Source of the DNA: Parerythrobacter jejuensis
Lineage (GTDB): Bacteria > Pseudomonadota > Alphaproteobacteria > Sphingomonadales > Sphingomonadaceae
Length of the DNA: 64,000 nucleotides
Assembly (NCBI RefSeq): GCF_039536765.1
Contig: NZ_BAAAZF010000001.1
Location: 1,178,001 to 1,242,000 of the forward strand
Direction of reading: 5' to 3'
The number at the start of each line of letters is the position of its first letter. Positions within the stretch are counted from its first letter, which is position 1. Positions 51,415 to 60,096 of the stretch are shown here, in pieces. The notes below the pieces were generated by a model. That model saw nothing but the letters and a program-made list of their open reading frames with translations, was not told where the DNA came from and did not search any database. Both the position numbers and the translations under genes were made by a program.

Positions 51415-52176
51415 TTATTGCCGCGCGGGCAGGCCTGCGGCTCTCAATGCAGCATGCGCCTCACCGATCGTATATGTTCCGAAGTGGAAAATTGATGCGG
51501 CCAGTACCGCGCTCGCATGCCCTTGGGTCACGCCTTCGACCAGATGCTCAAGCGTGCCGACGCCGCCGCTGGCGACAACCGGTACGGCCACACTGTCGGC
51601 AATGGTGCGCGTCAGCATCAAATCGTACCCCGCTTTGGTCCCGTCGCCATCCATGGAGGTTACCAGCAATTCACCTGCCCCCAGATCGGAAACGAGCTCT
51701 GCATATTCGATCGCATCAATCCCGGTCGGTTTGCGCCCGCCATGCGTGAAGATTTCCCACTTGCCCTCACCCACGCGCCGGGCATCGACCGAGGCCACCA
51801 CGCATTGGCTGCCGAATTTCTCGGCGATTTCGCGCACCAGTTCGGGCCGCGCGACTGCAGCGCTGTTGATGGCAACCTTGTCCGCGCCTGCCAGCAGCAG
51901 CGCCCGCGCATCTTCGACCGAGCGGACCCCGCCACCGACGGTAAGGGGCATGAAGCACACTTCAGCCGTGCGCCGGACCACATCAAGCAATGTCCCGCGC
52001 CCTTCATGGCTGGCAGAGATATCGAGGAAGCACAGTTCGTCCGCACCTGCCGCGTCATAGGCTTTGGCCTGCTCGACCGGATCGCCCGCATCGACCAGGT
52101 CTACAAAATTGACGCCCTTGACCACGCGCCCATCGGCTACGTCGAGACAGGGAATAACGCGGACGCGGACTGTCAT
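51415..52176 (-). CDS. hisF: imidazole glycerol phosphate synthase, cyclase subunit
   Basis: A 253-residue TIM barrel. [19 protein letters not shown] holds the first catalytic Asp, and [20 protein letters not shown] the second Asp region; phosphate loops VGGGVRS and [11 protein letters not shown] are visible. With HisH it makes IGP and AICAR. Its ATG overlaps the hisA stop by one base. Confidence 0.97.
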   Translation of the reverse strand: MTVRVRVIPCLDVADGRVVKGVNFVDLVDAGDPVEQAKAYDAAGADELCFLDISASHEGRGTLLDVVRRTAEVCFMPLTVGGGVRSVEDARALLLAGADKVAINSAAVARPELVREIAEKFGSQCVVASVDARRVGEGKWEIFTHGGRKPTGIDAIEYAELVSDLGAGELLVTSMDGDGTKAGYDLMLTRTIADSVAVPVVASGGVGTLEHLVEGVTQGHASAVLAASIFHFGTYTIGEAHAALRAAGLPARQ

Positions 52177-52901
52177 CAGCGCTTGGCCATCGCGAGTGCC
52201 GTGGCCAGATCGAGACGCCCATCATAGATCGCGCGACCTGTAATCACCCCTTCAATGCCCTGCTCTGCCTGCAGCGCCAGCATATGGATGTCATCCAGCC
52301 CTTTGACTCCGCCACTGGCTATCACCGGCAGATCGGTCTGCTGGGCGAGGTCAACCGTCGCCTCGATATTGCAGCCCTTCAGCATTCCGTCGCGCCCGAT
52401 ATCGGTGAACAACAGGCTGGCTACGCCTGCATCTTCAAATCGGTGGGCCATGTCGACAATGGAGACATCGGAAGTTTCAGCCCAACCGTCGGTCGCGACC
52501 ATCCCCTCACGCGCATCAACCGCCACCACGATACCGCCCTCGTAAGCGCGCGCCATGTCCTTGACGAATTGCGGGTTCTTGAGGGCCGCCGTGCCGATCA
52601 CGATCCGCGCGACGCCGGCGTCAAACCAACCCTCGACATCTTCCGGCGTACGGATCCCCCCGCCAAGTTGCACATATCCGGGAAACGCTTCTACAATAGC
52701 CTGCACCGCTTCGCGATTTTGCGCGCTGCCGGCGAACGAGCCATCGAGATCGACGACGTGGACGTGCTCCGCACCGGCTTCCGAAAAGACCATCGCCTGC
52801 GCGGCGGGATCGTCACCGTAGACAGTCGCGCGATCCATATCGCCTTCGGCAAGGCGGACAACTTCGCCATTCTTCAGATCGATAGCCGGAAAAACAATCA
52901 T
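52176..52901 (-). CDS. hisA: phosphoribosylformimino-AICAR-phosphate isomerase
   Basis: A 241-residue TIM barrel: [20 protein letters not shown] with the catalytic Asp at its start, [15 protein letters not shown], and [16 protein letters not shown] near the end. It isomerises ProFAR to PRFAR. It overlaps hisH and hisF by one base on each side, so the three are tightly coupled. Confidence 0.97.
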   Translation of the reverse strand: MIVFPAIDLKNGEVVRLAEGDMDRATVYGDDPAAQAMVFSEAGAEHVHVVDLDGSFAGSAQNREAVQAIVEAFPGYVQLGGGIRTPEDVEGWFDAGVARIVIGTAALKNPQFVKDMARAYEGGIVVAVDAREGMVATDGWAETSDVSIVDMAHRFEDAGVASLLFTDIGRDGMLKGCNIEATVDLAQQTDLPVIASGGVKGLDDIHMLALQAEQGIEGVITGRAIYDGRLDLATALAMAKR

Positions 52902-53530
52902 CAGGGCCTCCAGTCGAGGAAACGGGAAAGCAGGCCAAGACCATAGGCCTGGCTCTTTTCCGGGTGGAATTGCACGCCGGTAATATTGTCGCGCGATACT
53001 GCTGCGACCAGGCCACCGCCATGATCGGTCATGGCCAGGATACTGCGCCCGTCATCGGCATGAAAATGGTAGGAATGGAGGAAATAGGCCTCGCCTTCCT
53101 CGATCAGGGAATGCCCGCGCGCATGCGGCGTCAGCGCGACATCGTTCCAGCCCATATGGGGCACTTTGACGCTCGGATCGATCGGCGCGATCAGCCGCAC
53201 TTCCCCCGGCACCCAGTCCAGGCCGGGCGTCTCGCAATGCTCCAGCCCGCGCGTCGCCAGCAGTTGCATGCCGACGCAAATGCCCAGAAACGGCACTCCG
53301 CCAAGCAGCACCCGCTCTTCCAGCGCATCGACCATACCCGGAATGGCACGCAGGCCATCGGCACAGGCTTTGTACGATCCGACACCGGGCAGAACGACCC
53401 GGTCGGCCCGGCGGACAAGATCGGGATTGTGCGTCACCTTCACGCCATGCGCACCCGCCGCCTTGAGCGCGTTGTGCACAGAGTGAAGATTGCCCGCGCC
53501 GTAATCGATGAGAGCGATGACCTCTGCCAA
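52901..53530 (-). CDS. hisH: imidazole glycerol phosphate synthase, glutaminase subunit, TTG start
   Basis: A 209-residue class I glutamine amidotransferase. ALIDYGAGNLHSVHNAL opens the domain, FLGICVGMQLLA contains the catalytic Cys, and VQFHPEKSQ supplies His and Glu. The start codon is TTG at 53530, 2 nt after the stop of a 41-codon gene, so reinitiation may matter for expression. It overlaps hisA by one base. Confidence 0.95.
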   Translation of the reverse strand: MAEVIALIDYGAGNLHSVHNALKAAGAHGVKVTHNPDLVRRADRVVLPGVGSYKACADGLRAIPGMVDALEERVLLGGVPFLGICVGMQLLATRGLEHCETPGLDWVPGEVRLIAPIDPSVKVPHMGWNDVALTPHARGHSLIEEGEAYFLHSYHFHADDGRSILAMTDHGGGLVAAVSRDNITGVQFHPEKSQAYGLGLLSRFLDWRP

Positions 53531-53532
53531 GG

Positions 53533-53658
53533 CTAAGCCAGTCGGGCGCGAAGCGACCGCAAGGGCGACTGCCCGTCCGCAGCGACGCGATCTTTGATCG
53601 CATGGGCGAGGAAATCGCGCGCCCGGATGGGTGTGCGGTAAAAAGAAACGTCAGCCAC
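53533..53658 (-). CDS. 41-residue protein between hisB and hisH
   Basis: A GTG-start frame beginning [20 protein letters not shown] and ending RSLRARLA. It overlaps the last 8 bases of hisB (53651-53658) and stops 2 nt before the TTG start of hisH, filling the gap exactly. The product is basic and probably helical, with no recognised family. It may be a real small protein or a coupling frame that delivers ribosomes to hisH. Confidence 0.55.
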   Translation of the reverse strand: MADVSFYRTPIRARDFLAHAIKDRVAADGQSPLRSLRARLA

Positions 53659-54244
53659 CTAACTGGCCCTTGGTGCTGGGGATGGCGCCGCCCTTGCGCG
53701 GGTCCAGCTCCACCGCCTGCCGCATGGCGCGGGCGAAACCCTTGTAAATCGCTTCGCAGATGTGGTGGTTGTTGGTTCCGTAGAGCAATTCGATATGCAG
53801 CGTGATCCCGGCGGCCTGCGCGACCGACTGGAACCAGTGCTCGATCAGTTCGGTATCCCACTCGCCCAGTTTTTCCTGGCTGAATCCGGCACGGAACACG
53901 GTGTGCGGACGGCCCGAAATATCAAGAGCGACCCGCGCCAGGGTTTCGTCCATCGGTGAATAAGCCTGGCCATACCGCCCGATCCCGGCCTTGTCGCCCA
54001 GCGCATCGGACAGCGCCTGGCCCAGCGCGATGGCGCTATCTTCGGTGGTGTGGTGCTGGTCGACATGCAGGTCACCATCGATCTTCATCGTCACATCGAT
54101 CAACGAGTGCTTGGAGAACTGTTCCACCATATGGTCAAGGAAGCCGATCCCGGTCGAAACATCATAACTGCCGCTGCCATCGAGATTGACCTCGATAGCG
54201 ATTTTGGTTTCCGCGGTGTTCCGCTCGATCTGGCCGGTACGCAT
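53651..54244 (-). CDS. hisB: imidazoleglycerol-phosphate dehydratase
   Basis: A 197-residue monofunctional HisB of two repeated halves. [20 protein letters not shown] and [19 protein letters not shown] in the first half, and [20 protein letters not shown] with [17 protein letters not shown] in the second, carry the manganese-binding His/Glu residues. It is the first gene of the leftward his run, divergent from sspB. Confidence 0.97.
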   Translation of the reverse strand: MRTGQIERNTAETKIAIEVNLDGSGSYDVSTGIGFLDHMVEQFSKHSLIDVTMKIDGDLHVDQHHTTEDSAIALGQALSDALGDKAGIGRYGQAYSPMDETLARVALDISGRPHTVFRAGFSQEKLGEWDTELIEHWFQSVAQAAGITLHIELLYGTNNHHICEAIYKGFARAMRQAVELDPRKGGAIPSTKGQLGG

Positions 54245-54325
54245 GGCCGCGCGCTATACCCACAAGGCGCGGATAGGCAAGCTTTCCGGCTTGACCGGAC
54301 GCCATCTCGGGGCCACCTAGTGCGC

Positions 54326-54823
54326 ATGACCGAGGATACCCCCGACAGCCTCATCCCCTATGATGAGATCGTGCAGGAAGCGCTCCGCGCCGTAGTTGGC
54401 CGTGTGCTGGGCGAAATCCAGGAATCCGGCAGTGAATTGCCCGGTAATCACCATTTCTACATCACATTCAAAACCGCTGCACCGGGGGTCAATATCCCGC
54501 CGCATCTGAGCGAGCGGTTTCCGGACGAGATGACCATTGTGCTGCAGAACAAATTCTGGGGTCTCGAAGTGACCGAAGCGGGATTTTCGGTCGGCCTGAG
54601 CTTCAACCAGGTCCCGGCCGAGCTCGAGATCCCCTTCGCCGCGATCACGGCTTTCGTCGATCCGGCAGTCGATTTCGGTCTGCAATTCCAGGCTACCGTC
54701 GCAGACATGGCCCCTGAAGCGCATGATGACCCGGAAAATGACGAGGCAGGCGCTGGTCCTGCCATTGCCGAGGCCGATGACGGTTCGAATGTCGTAACCG
54801 TCGATTTCGGGCGCAAGAAATAG
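54326..54823 (+). CDS. sspB: ClpXP adaptor SspB (alpha type)
   Basis: A 165-residue adaptor that brings ssrA-tagged and other substrates to ClpXP. The core shows HFYITFKTAAPGVNIPPHLS, EMTIVLQNKFWGLEVTEAGF and FVDPAVDFGLQFQ. A flexible acidic stretch follows, and the tail VVTVDFGRKK would be the ClpX-docking peptide. ATG at 54326 fits the family start. Confidence 0.92.
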   Translation: MTEDTPDSLIPYDEIVQEALRAVVGRVLGEIQESGSELPGNHHFYITFKTAAPGVNIPPHLSERFPDEMTIVLQNKFWGLEVTEAGFSVGLSFNQVPAELEIPFAAITAFVDPAVDFGLQFQATVADMAPEAHDDPENDEAGAGPAIAEADDGSNVVTVDFGRKK

Positions 54824-54867
54824 GGTGACCGGGCGACTGGGCGACCGGACATGGTAACGAGATAATT

Positions 54868-55272
54868 ATGGCGCAGCGCCGCAAGAAAAACCAGGCAGAT
54901 ACTTCGCGGCACAAAGGTGGTGTGCCGGCCAAAGGCACAGTGCCGGGTGTCAGCCCCAATCCGGCAACCAATCTGATTATGGCAGATATCGCGATACGCG
55001 CCGGATCCTACCTGGTCCGCAATTCGGTCGAGAAAACAATGCTCCGCGGTCGATACGGGAAAGACGCGACGCGCAACATCCTGGAAAACCGTAGCATCAA
55101 ACAGAATCTCGCTGCATTCGCTGCAGCCAAGATGGCGACCCGTTCCGTGCCCGGCGCGGTCGCAGTCGGAGGTGGCATCCTGCTGAAAACACTCTTCGAC
55201 ATGAGCCAGAAACGGCGCGCCCGACGCAAGGGCCGCGAGCAGCTTCGAGAGAGCGCCGAGAGCGAGGATTGA
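54868..55272 (+). CDS. conserved-looking basic protein of unknown function
   Basis: A 134-residue protein. A basic disordered start (MAQRRKKNQADTSRHKGG) is followed by helical segments IMADIAIRAGSYLVRNSVEK and a Gly/Ala-rich hydrophobic stretch (SVPGAVAVGGGILLKTLFDM, possibly membrane-touching), then a charged tail. I do not recognise the family. It lies between sspB and gmk on the same strand, 44 nt after sspB and 48 nt before gmk. Confidence 0.7.
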   Translation: MAQRRKKNQADTSRHKGGVPAKGTVPGVSPNPATNLIMADIAIRAGSYLVRNSVEKTMLRGRYGKDATRNILENRSIKQNLAAFAAAKMATRSVPGAVAVGGGILLKTLFDMSQKRRARRKGREQLRESAESED

Positions 55273-55320
55273 TCCAGGCCGGGGGTTGATTTTCCGCCGG
55301 ACCACGGTCCAAAGACGCCC

Positions 55321-55962
55321 ATGGCTCACGACACTTCCGACGCGCTCCATCGCCGGGGCTTGCTGTTTATCCTGTCTTCCCCCTCCGGTGCAGGAAAAAC
55401 CACCATCTCGCGCATGTTGCTGACCGCCGATGATGAAATCCGGCTGTCCGTCTCTGCCACCACCCGTCCGCGCCGGCCCGGCGAAGTCGAAGGGGTCGAC
55501 TATCATTTCGTGAGCGACGAGGCTTTCGATGCGATGGTCGAGAAAGACGATTTCTACGAGTGGGCCGAAGTCTTCGGCAATCGGTACGGCACGCCCAAGG
55601 GGTATATCCGCAAACGCCTGAAAGAGGGCGATGATTTCCTGTTTGACATCGATTGGCAGGGCACCCAGCAACTTTACCAGAAGGACCAGCAAGACGTCGT
55701 CAGCGTCTTCATCCTTCCGCCTACCCTCGATGAATTGCGTCGCCGTTTGGAATCGCGCGCGACTGACAGCGAAGACGTGATCGACCGGCGGATGGATCGG
55801 GCGCGCGGCGAGATCAGCCATTGGGCCGAATATGACTACGTGGTCGTCAACGACGATGTCGATGAATGCTTCGTCAAAGTCCGCGAAATCCTCCATGCGG
55901 AGCGGATGAAACGCACCCGCCAGACCGGGCTGATCCCGTTTGTCCGGGGCCTGATGGACTAA
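55321..55962 (+). CDS. gmk: guanylate kinase
   Basis: A 213-residue GMP kinase. P-loop SSPSGAGKTTISRML (about residues 18-32), GMP-binding SVSATTRPRRPGEVEGVDYH, and the lid region SRATDSEDVIDRRMDRA. It makes GDP for nucleotide pools and, indirectly, for the alarmone pathway served by Rsh. Its start is at the ATG at 55321. Confidence 0.96.
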   Translation: MAHDTSDALHRRGLLFILSSPSGAGKTTISRMLLTADDEIRLSVSATTRPRRPGEVEGVDYHFVSDEAFDAMVEKDDFYEWAEVFGNRYGTPKGYIRKRLKEGDDFLFDIDWQGTQQLYQKDQQDVVSVFILPPTLDELRRRLESRATDSEDVIDRRMDRARGEISHWAEYDYVVVNDDVDECFVKVREILHAERMKRTRQTGLIPFVRGLMD

Positions 55963-56073
55963 ACGCGAGTCCTGCCCAATCCCTATTCTCACATTGACCG
56001 TCGGCAGAAGGTGACAAGGCCGCAACGGCTCTCTAGCATCCAATCTGTGACAACCGAAAGTGACCCTGCCCGA

Positions 56074-57129
56074 ATGCAAGACCCCCTCCCCGCCGCAGCT
56101 GTTCGTGACAGCGACGGAGCCCCGATGGCCGAGATCGATGCCAAGGAACTGGGCCGTGCACTCAAGGTGTTTCATGCCCCCAAGGCCGTGCGCAGCTGGT
56201 ACGAGCTGGGCATCACACTGCTGCCTTTTGTAGCCCTTTTTGCGGCCATGCTCTTCGCGCTCGATGCTGGCTACTGGCTGGCATTGGCCCTCGCCCCGGC
56301 GGCCGGCCTGCTCCTGCTGCGACTGTTTATTATCCAGCACGATTGCGGGCATGGCGCGTTTCTAAAGAGCCGTTCGGGCAATGACTGGATCGGGCGCGCT
56401 CTCGGCGTACTAACGCTCACACCCTATGATTGCTGGCGCCGCAGCCACGCGCTGCATCACGCCGCAACGGGCAATCTGGATGCGCGCGGGTTTGGCGATG
56501 TCGACCTGATGACCGTGCGCGAATATCGTGAAAGCTCCCGCCTCCAACGGCTGGGTTATCGTGTCTATCGCCATCCTGCCGTTCTGCTCGGCCTGGGCCC
56601 GGCCTACCTTTTCCTGCTGCGCCACCGCCTGCCGATCGGCCTGATGAAGGAAGGCATGCGCTATTGGGTCAGCGCGATGGCAACCAATGTCGGGCTTATT
56701 GCCCTGCTCGCGGCGCTGGCCTGGGTCTTCGGCCTTGCTACCGTTGCGCTGGTGTTTTTTCCGGTTTTGCTGACTGCCGCCAGCATGGGCGTGTGGCTGT
56801 TCTACATCCAGCACCAGTTCGAAAACGCCCATTGGGACCGCAAGGAAGACTGGTCATTCCACGAGGCGGCACTGGCGGGCAGCTCCTACCTCAAACTGCC
56901 AGCCGTGCTGCAATGGTTCACGGGCAATATCGGCATCCACCACGTCCACCATCTGGCCAGCCGGATCCCGTTCTACCGCCTGCCCGAAGTGCTACGCGAA
57001 TTCCCGGCACTGACGGAGGTCAATCGCTTCACAACAAGGCAGACAATCAAGCCCCTGGTCCTCGCATTGTGGGACGAAGAGCAGCGCCGGATGGTGACAT
57101 TTCGCGAGGCGAAGAGTTCGCTGCGTTAG
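56074..57129 (+). CDS. membrane fatty-acid desaturase
   Basis: About 351 residues. Three histidine boxes, HDCGHGAF, HALHH and HHVHHL, hold the di-iron centre, and hydrophobic pairs (LLPFVALFAAMLFALDAGYW and others) make about four membrane helices. It introduces a double bond into lipid acyl chains. The N terminus is uncertain: ATG 56074 is used, while GTG 56011 and a later ATG at MAEIDAKEL are alternatives. Confidence 0.9.
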   Translation: MQDPLPAAAVRDSDGAPMAEIDAKELGRALKVFHAPKAVRSWYELGITLLPFVALFAAMLFALDAGYWLALALAPAAGLLLLRLFIIQHDCGHGAFLKSRSGNDWIGRALGVLTLTPYDCWRRSHALHHAATGNLDARGFGDVDLMTVREYRESSRLQRLGYRVYRHPAVLLGLGPAYLFLLRHRLPIGLMKEGMRYWVSAMATNVGLIALLAALAWVFGLATVALVFFPVLLTAASMGVWLFYIQHQFENAHWDRKEDWSFHEAALAGSSYLKLPAVLQWFTGNIGIHHVHHLASRIPFYRLPEVLREFPALTEVNRFTTRQTIKPLVLALWDEEQRRMVTFREAKSSLR

Positions 57130-57333
57130 AGACTTTCCAAAGCAAGGACGGTTGGCCGGCATCGGCCGATATTGCGGTGGGAAGCCTTCATTCCCGAATG
57201 GGCCGACCCGAAACCGGTCGTAACGACCTTGTAACTGGCACCTGCCAGACCATGTTGTGTCTATCGAGGCGCCATCTAGATGCTCATCCTCGACTGAGAG
57301 ACCATTGCGCTCCCGCATCCGGGAGATTGCTAA

Positions 57334-57549
57334 TTGGACCTCAACAAACTTCTCTATGATCATCAAATTGCATTGATGGAAATTGCCTTTGCCAGACCTG
57401 CGATGGGCGCAAGTGGCGGTATCGGGCACTGTGAAAAGCTCATCCGGACGGCTCGGAAAAGGTTAGGCGTAGCGCAATATCCTTTGTTCGACATGTGGAT
57501 CGGCGACGCTCGAACTTCACTTCAGACGTGCAAGAGGAATGTCTCATGA
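57334..57549 (+). CDS. 71-residue protein coupled to the SET-domain gene, TTG start
   Basis: A 71-codon frame, DLNKLLYDHQIALMEIAFAR near the start and KRLGVAQYPLFDMWIGDART later. TTG at 57334 is supported by GGGAGA at 57321-57326 with a 7-nt spacer, and the stop overlaps the next ATG by 4 nt (ATGA). There is no recognised family, membrane segment or motif. G+C is low for this window, like the following gene. It is probably real and may work with the SET-domain protein. Confidence 0.65.
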   Translation: MDLNKLLYDHQIALMEIAFARPAMGASGGIGHCEKLIRTARKRLGVAQYPLFDMWIGDARTSLQTCKRNVS

Positions 57550-58079
57550 CTGCGGTGATCGAACGTCGTTCGACACCTGGCCGGGGTGAAGGAATCTTTG
57601 CCCTCAAGCCATTCAAAAGAGGCGACATACTTTATACGGGTGTGCTCGAAAATGCTTCAGTCACGAACCATTCTCATGCCTCGCAAGTGAGCAAGACGAG
57701 GTTTGGTTTTCACATCGGACTGAGTTCGATATTCAATCATTCCTGTAGTCCGAATTGCGGCATCATGATCAATGAATCCGGTGCTCATAATATTGTCGCG
57801 ATGGAGAGTATCCTGGCAGGGGACGAAGCGACGTATGATTATGCCATGCGCAATTATCGCATCGAGCATTTCCCTGGTTCGTGCTCTTGCGGCAAGACAA
57901 ATTGTCGCAACACGATCACTGGATGGATCGGCTTACCACAGCAGCGCAAGGATGATTACGCTGGCTTCATAGCACCCTATTTGCTCGAAATTGATCTGAA
58001 GCAAGGCGCAGCTAGACATTCCGCGATGGCATCAAGTCGCGTCTTGTCAGATTTCAAGGCCGCCACGGACAACTTGTAG
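57546..58079 (+). CDS. SET-domain protein (putative protein-lysine methyltransferase)
   Basis: A 177-residue SET protein. PGRGEGIFALKPFKRGD is the N-terminal SET strand, IFNHSCSPNCGIM the SAM-binding pseudoknot motif (NHSCxPN), and DEATYDYA the catalytic-Tyr region. A post-SET-like CSCGKTNC could bind zinc. The expected reaction is SAM-dependent methylation of a lysine on a protein. ATG at 57546 follows AGAGGAA inside the upstream small gene. G+C is about 46% over 57721-57840 (55 of 120 by hand count), suggesting transfer. Confidence 0.88.
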   Translation: MTAVIERRSTPGRGEGIFALKPFKRGDILYTGVLENASVTNHSHASQVSKTRFGFHIGLSSIFNHSCSPNCGIMINESGAHNIVAMESILAGDEATYDYAMRNYRIEHFPGSCSCGKTNCRNTITGWIGLPQQRKDDYAGFIAPYLLEIDLKQGAARHSAMASSRVLSDFKAATDNL

Positions 58080-58080
58080 G

Positions 58081-58110
58081 AAACGGGGCAGCTTCCATTG
58101 CTGCCGTTTT
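58081..58110 (+). terminator. probable terminator after the SET-domain gene
   Basis: GGCAGC and GCTGCC form a 6-bp stem around a 7-nt loop, flanked by AAAC and GTTTT that can extend the pairing past a two-base bulge and provide the T run. It begins 1 nt after the stop codon. Confidence 0.6.
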
Positions 58111-58176
58111 CGTAACGGTGTGATATACAAGGATTTGCTATCCGATCAGCGCGCCTTCATCCCGCTATCCGCCATG

Positions 58177-58284
58177 TCATTTGGGCCTTGATTTGCGGTA
58201 ACAAAAATACGCAATTGCCAGGCCGATGAACAGGATCGCAAGCAACGACGCCAAGCCAAGAATCACCAAGTCTCTAATGAGCAT
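58177..58284 (-). CDS. 35-residue single-helix membrane protein
   Basis: A 35-codon frame, MLIRDLVILGLASLLAILFI followed by GLAIAYFCYRKSRPK: one membrane helix with a basic cytoplasmic tail. Its ATG at 58284 lies inside the end of the 84-residue gene, overlapping it by 11 nt in another frame. There is no known family. The strong helix-plus-basic-end pattern and the gene overlap argue that it is real. Confidence 0.6.
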   Translation of the reverse strand: MLIRDLVILGLASLLAILFIGLAIAYFCYRKSRPK

Positions 58285-58528
58285 CTTTGGCCCTTCGAGC
58301 ATTCGCCTCGTCAACGAATTCTCGGGCGATGTCGGCATCTTCCTTACTCAGAGGTATCGACACTTTGGCTTCACGCTCTTCGGCACGGTCGGCTTCTGCT
58401 TCCCAGGCTCTGGCTGCTGTCGCAGCAATATTGCGGCGATTGCGCAGCGGCTCCGTCAACGATAACATGCGCTGGCGCGCTTCTTCTGCACGACACAGCG
58501 CTACTGTTGGGCGCGACTGGACGGTCAC
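58274..58528 (-). CDS. 84-residue charged helical protein
   Basis: An 84-residue Arg/Ala/Glu-rich protein, likely mostly helical (ALCRAEEARQRMLSLTEPLR, then AWEAEADRAEEREAK). No family is recognised. GTG at 58528 overlaps the TGA of the 46-residue gene by 4 nt, and its own end overlaps the 35-residue membrane protein gene. It is the middle member of a three-gene leftward unit. Confidence 0.6.
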   Translation of the reverse strand: MTVQSRPTVALCRAEEARQRMLSLTEPLRNRRNIAATAARAWEAEADRAEEREAKVSIPLSKEDADIAREFVDEANARRAKDAH

Positions 58529-58665
58529 TTCCCGCGTCCGCTCTTCATGTGTTCCAGCCCTGGAACGGTGCCAGCTTTTTGCGAGGGTTGGGAGGCGTTG
58601 GTCTTGACCTTTTCCGCTTTTGGTTTGCGGATTTCGCGCTTGGATTTTCTTTGTGATTTGGCCAT
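58525..58665 (-). CDS. 46-residue basic protein
   Basis: A 46-codon frame starting MAKSQRKSKREIRKPKAEKV and ending KSGRGK. Very Lys/Arg-rich and probably disordered, it resembles small basic proteins of unknown function that I recall from other alphaproteobacteria. ATG at 58665 has AAGGGATG upstream. Its stop overlaps the GTG start of the 84-residue gene by 4 nt. Confidence 0.65.
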   Translation of the reverse strand: MAKSQRKSKREIRKPKAEKVKTNASQPSQKAGTVPGLEHMKSGRGK

Positions 58666-58745
58666 CTCGGCATCCCTTCGGGCGTGCTTTCAGGAAGCCA
58701 TATCAGGCAGTCCTGCGGGATCGCCCGTTTCGGTCTGTCGAACAC

Positions 58746-59205
58746 CCGAACATTGCGATTGCTAATCCTGTCTCAGGAAAGCCAATCAAAAAAATTCTGA
58801 TCTTGAAGAGACACCGTCAGACAGTGCTCCGGCCAACATACCGGAATGACGTACCATCAATATGGGGACGTGAGGCAGTGATTGTAAGGCCGGATCCGAA
58901 TTGGCTCTGTCGTTCCTGTTCTTGATGGCCACGATTCGGGTCAAAAGCAGACATGTCAGATTTCCCTCAGCCGAGCGACGAACGCGGTTTTTCCTACAAC
59001 CCTGCCCTACGCTATTGCGGGGCTTGCTCTTTGAAATCGTTGCGCAGGATTCCGACCGATCCCGGATGCATCATCCTCTTCGCCGAAAGTCACACCCTCG
59101 CGACGGGACCGGCCATCATAGCATTGCAATCAAACAATTTTTACGGAAGGTCACGGTCTTGCAACCTTCGTTTGGTGTTCCACAAGCGTCTCTGCTCCGG
59201 GCACA
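58746..59205. other. region without a convincing gene
   Basis: This 460-bp stretch between the small-gene unit and the terminator of the SDR gene holds only frames with poor amino-acid character. A rightward 141-codon frame at 58953-59378 runs into the SDR gene and is not believed. Promoters for the leftward micro-operon should lie at its left edge. Base composition is lower in G+C around 58760-58870. Confidence 0.5.
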
Positions 59206-59238
59206 AGAAAGGGGCCGTCAGATTGCTCCAACGGCCCC
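59206..59238 (-). terminator. terminator of the SDR/acyl-CoA dehydrogenase unit
   Basis: Read leftward, GGGGCCGT pairs with ACGGCCCC over 8 bp (arms at 59231-59238 and 59211-59218) around a 12-nt loop, followed by TTTCTTG. It lies 33 nt after the SDR stop. The T run is short, so efficiency is uncertain. Confidence 0.65.
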
Positions 59239-59271
59239 TGCACTATCCGGATGTGGTTGGAGGGCTTGCCC

Positions 59272-60081
59272 CTATTCGCCCGACGGGTCGACGAAATTCC
59301 CCGCCCCGATATTGGCATTCACTACGCCGCCATCGATCGGGATCGTCGTGCCGACCACATAGTCTCCGGCACGGCTAAGCAGATAGATGGCACCTGCTGC
59401 CATGTCCTCGGTCACGCCGACCCGCTTGCTCGGGATGCCCTTGGCAACGAGCGCCTCGTTGTCGCGTGCGGCGCGGTTCATGGCGCTCGGGAAAGCGCCC
59501 GGGCCGATGCCGTTGACGATGATGTTGTCGCGCACCAGCTCTGCTGCCATGCGCCGGGTAAGGTGGATCAGACCGGCCTTCGATGCCTGATAGGGGTAGG
59601 TTTCCCACGGATTGGTCTTCATCCCGTCGATCGATGCGATCATCAGGACCTTGGCCGGACGTTCGACGGTGCCTGCCGCCTTGAGCAGCTTGTGTAGCTG
59701 CTGCGTCAGGAAAAACGGGCCCTTCACGTTCAAATCCATCGTGCGGTCCCAGCCCGCTTCGCTGAATTCGGCAAATGGTTCGCCCCATGCGGCGCCGGCA
59801 TTGTTGACCAGCAGATCGAGCTTGTCCTCGCGGCTCGCGATCTCTCCGGCCAATTGCTTGATACCGTCCAACTGCGACAGGTCGGCAGTGAGGCCGATAA
59901 CCTTGTCACCCAGTTCGGCGCAGGTGGCGTCGACCTGCTCCTGCTTGCGTGCCGCGATGTAGACTTTTGCACAGCCCGCTTCCAGCAAGCCTTCGACAAT
60001 CATCTTGCCAATGCCCCGGCTCCCGCCGGTTACCAGTGCGATTTTGCCGTCGAGGCCGAACAAGTCTTTCAGGTTCATCAT
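59272..60081 (-). CDS. SDR family oxidoreductase
   Basis: A 269-residue classical short-chain dehydrogenase. IALVTGGSRGIGKMIVEGLL binds the cofactor; LVNNAGAAWG, Ser in MIASIDGM and YQASKAGL (YxxxK) complete the active site. Either ATG 60081 or 60078 can be the start; GGGAGAGA is upstream. It lies 15 nt after the beta-type acyl-CoA dehydrogenase, suggesting a beta-hydroxyacyl-CoA or ring-hydroxyl dehydrogenase role. Confidence 0.9.
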   Translation of the reverse strand: MMNLKDLFGLDGKIALVTGGSRGIGKMIVEGLLEAGCAKVYIAARKQEQVDATCAELGDKVIGLTADLSQLDGIKQLAGEIASREDKLDLLVNNAGAAWGEPFAEFSEAGWDRTMDLNVKGPFFLTQQLHKLLKAAGTVERPAKVLMIASIDGMKTNPWETYPYQASKAGLIHLTRRMAAELVRDNIIVNGIGPGAFPSAMNRAARDNEALVAKGIPSKRVGVTEDMAAGAIYLLSRAGDYVVGTTIPIDGGVVNANIGAGNFVDPSGE

Positions 60082-60096
60082 GTGTATCTCTCCCGA

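Noticed and set aside
53052-53861. 269-codon frame spanning hisH, the gap and hisB
   Set aside because: It is out of frame with both recognised enzymes and Arg/Gly-rich; the 41-codon frame explains the gap better.
54457-56352. 631-codon leftward frame across sspB and gmk
   Set aside because: It covers two clearly recognised genes on the other strand; a high-GC shadow.
58953-59378. 141-codon rightward frame
   Set aside because: It crosses the terminator and end of the SDR gene, has no ribosome site and has poor composition.
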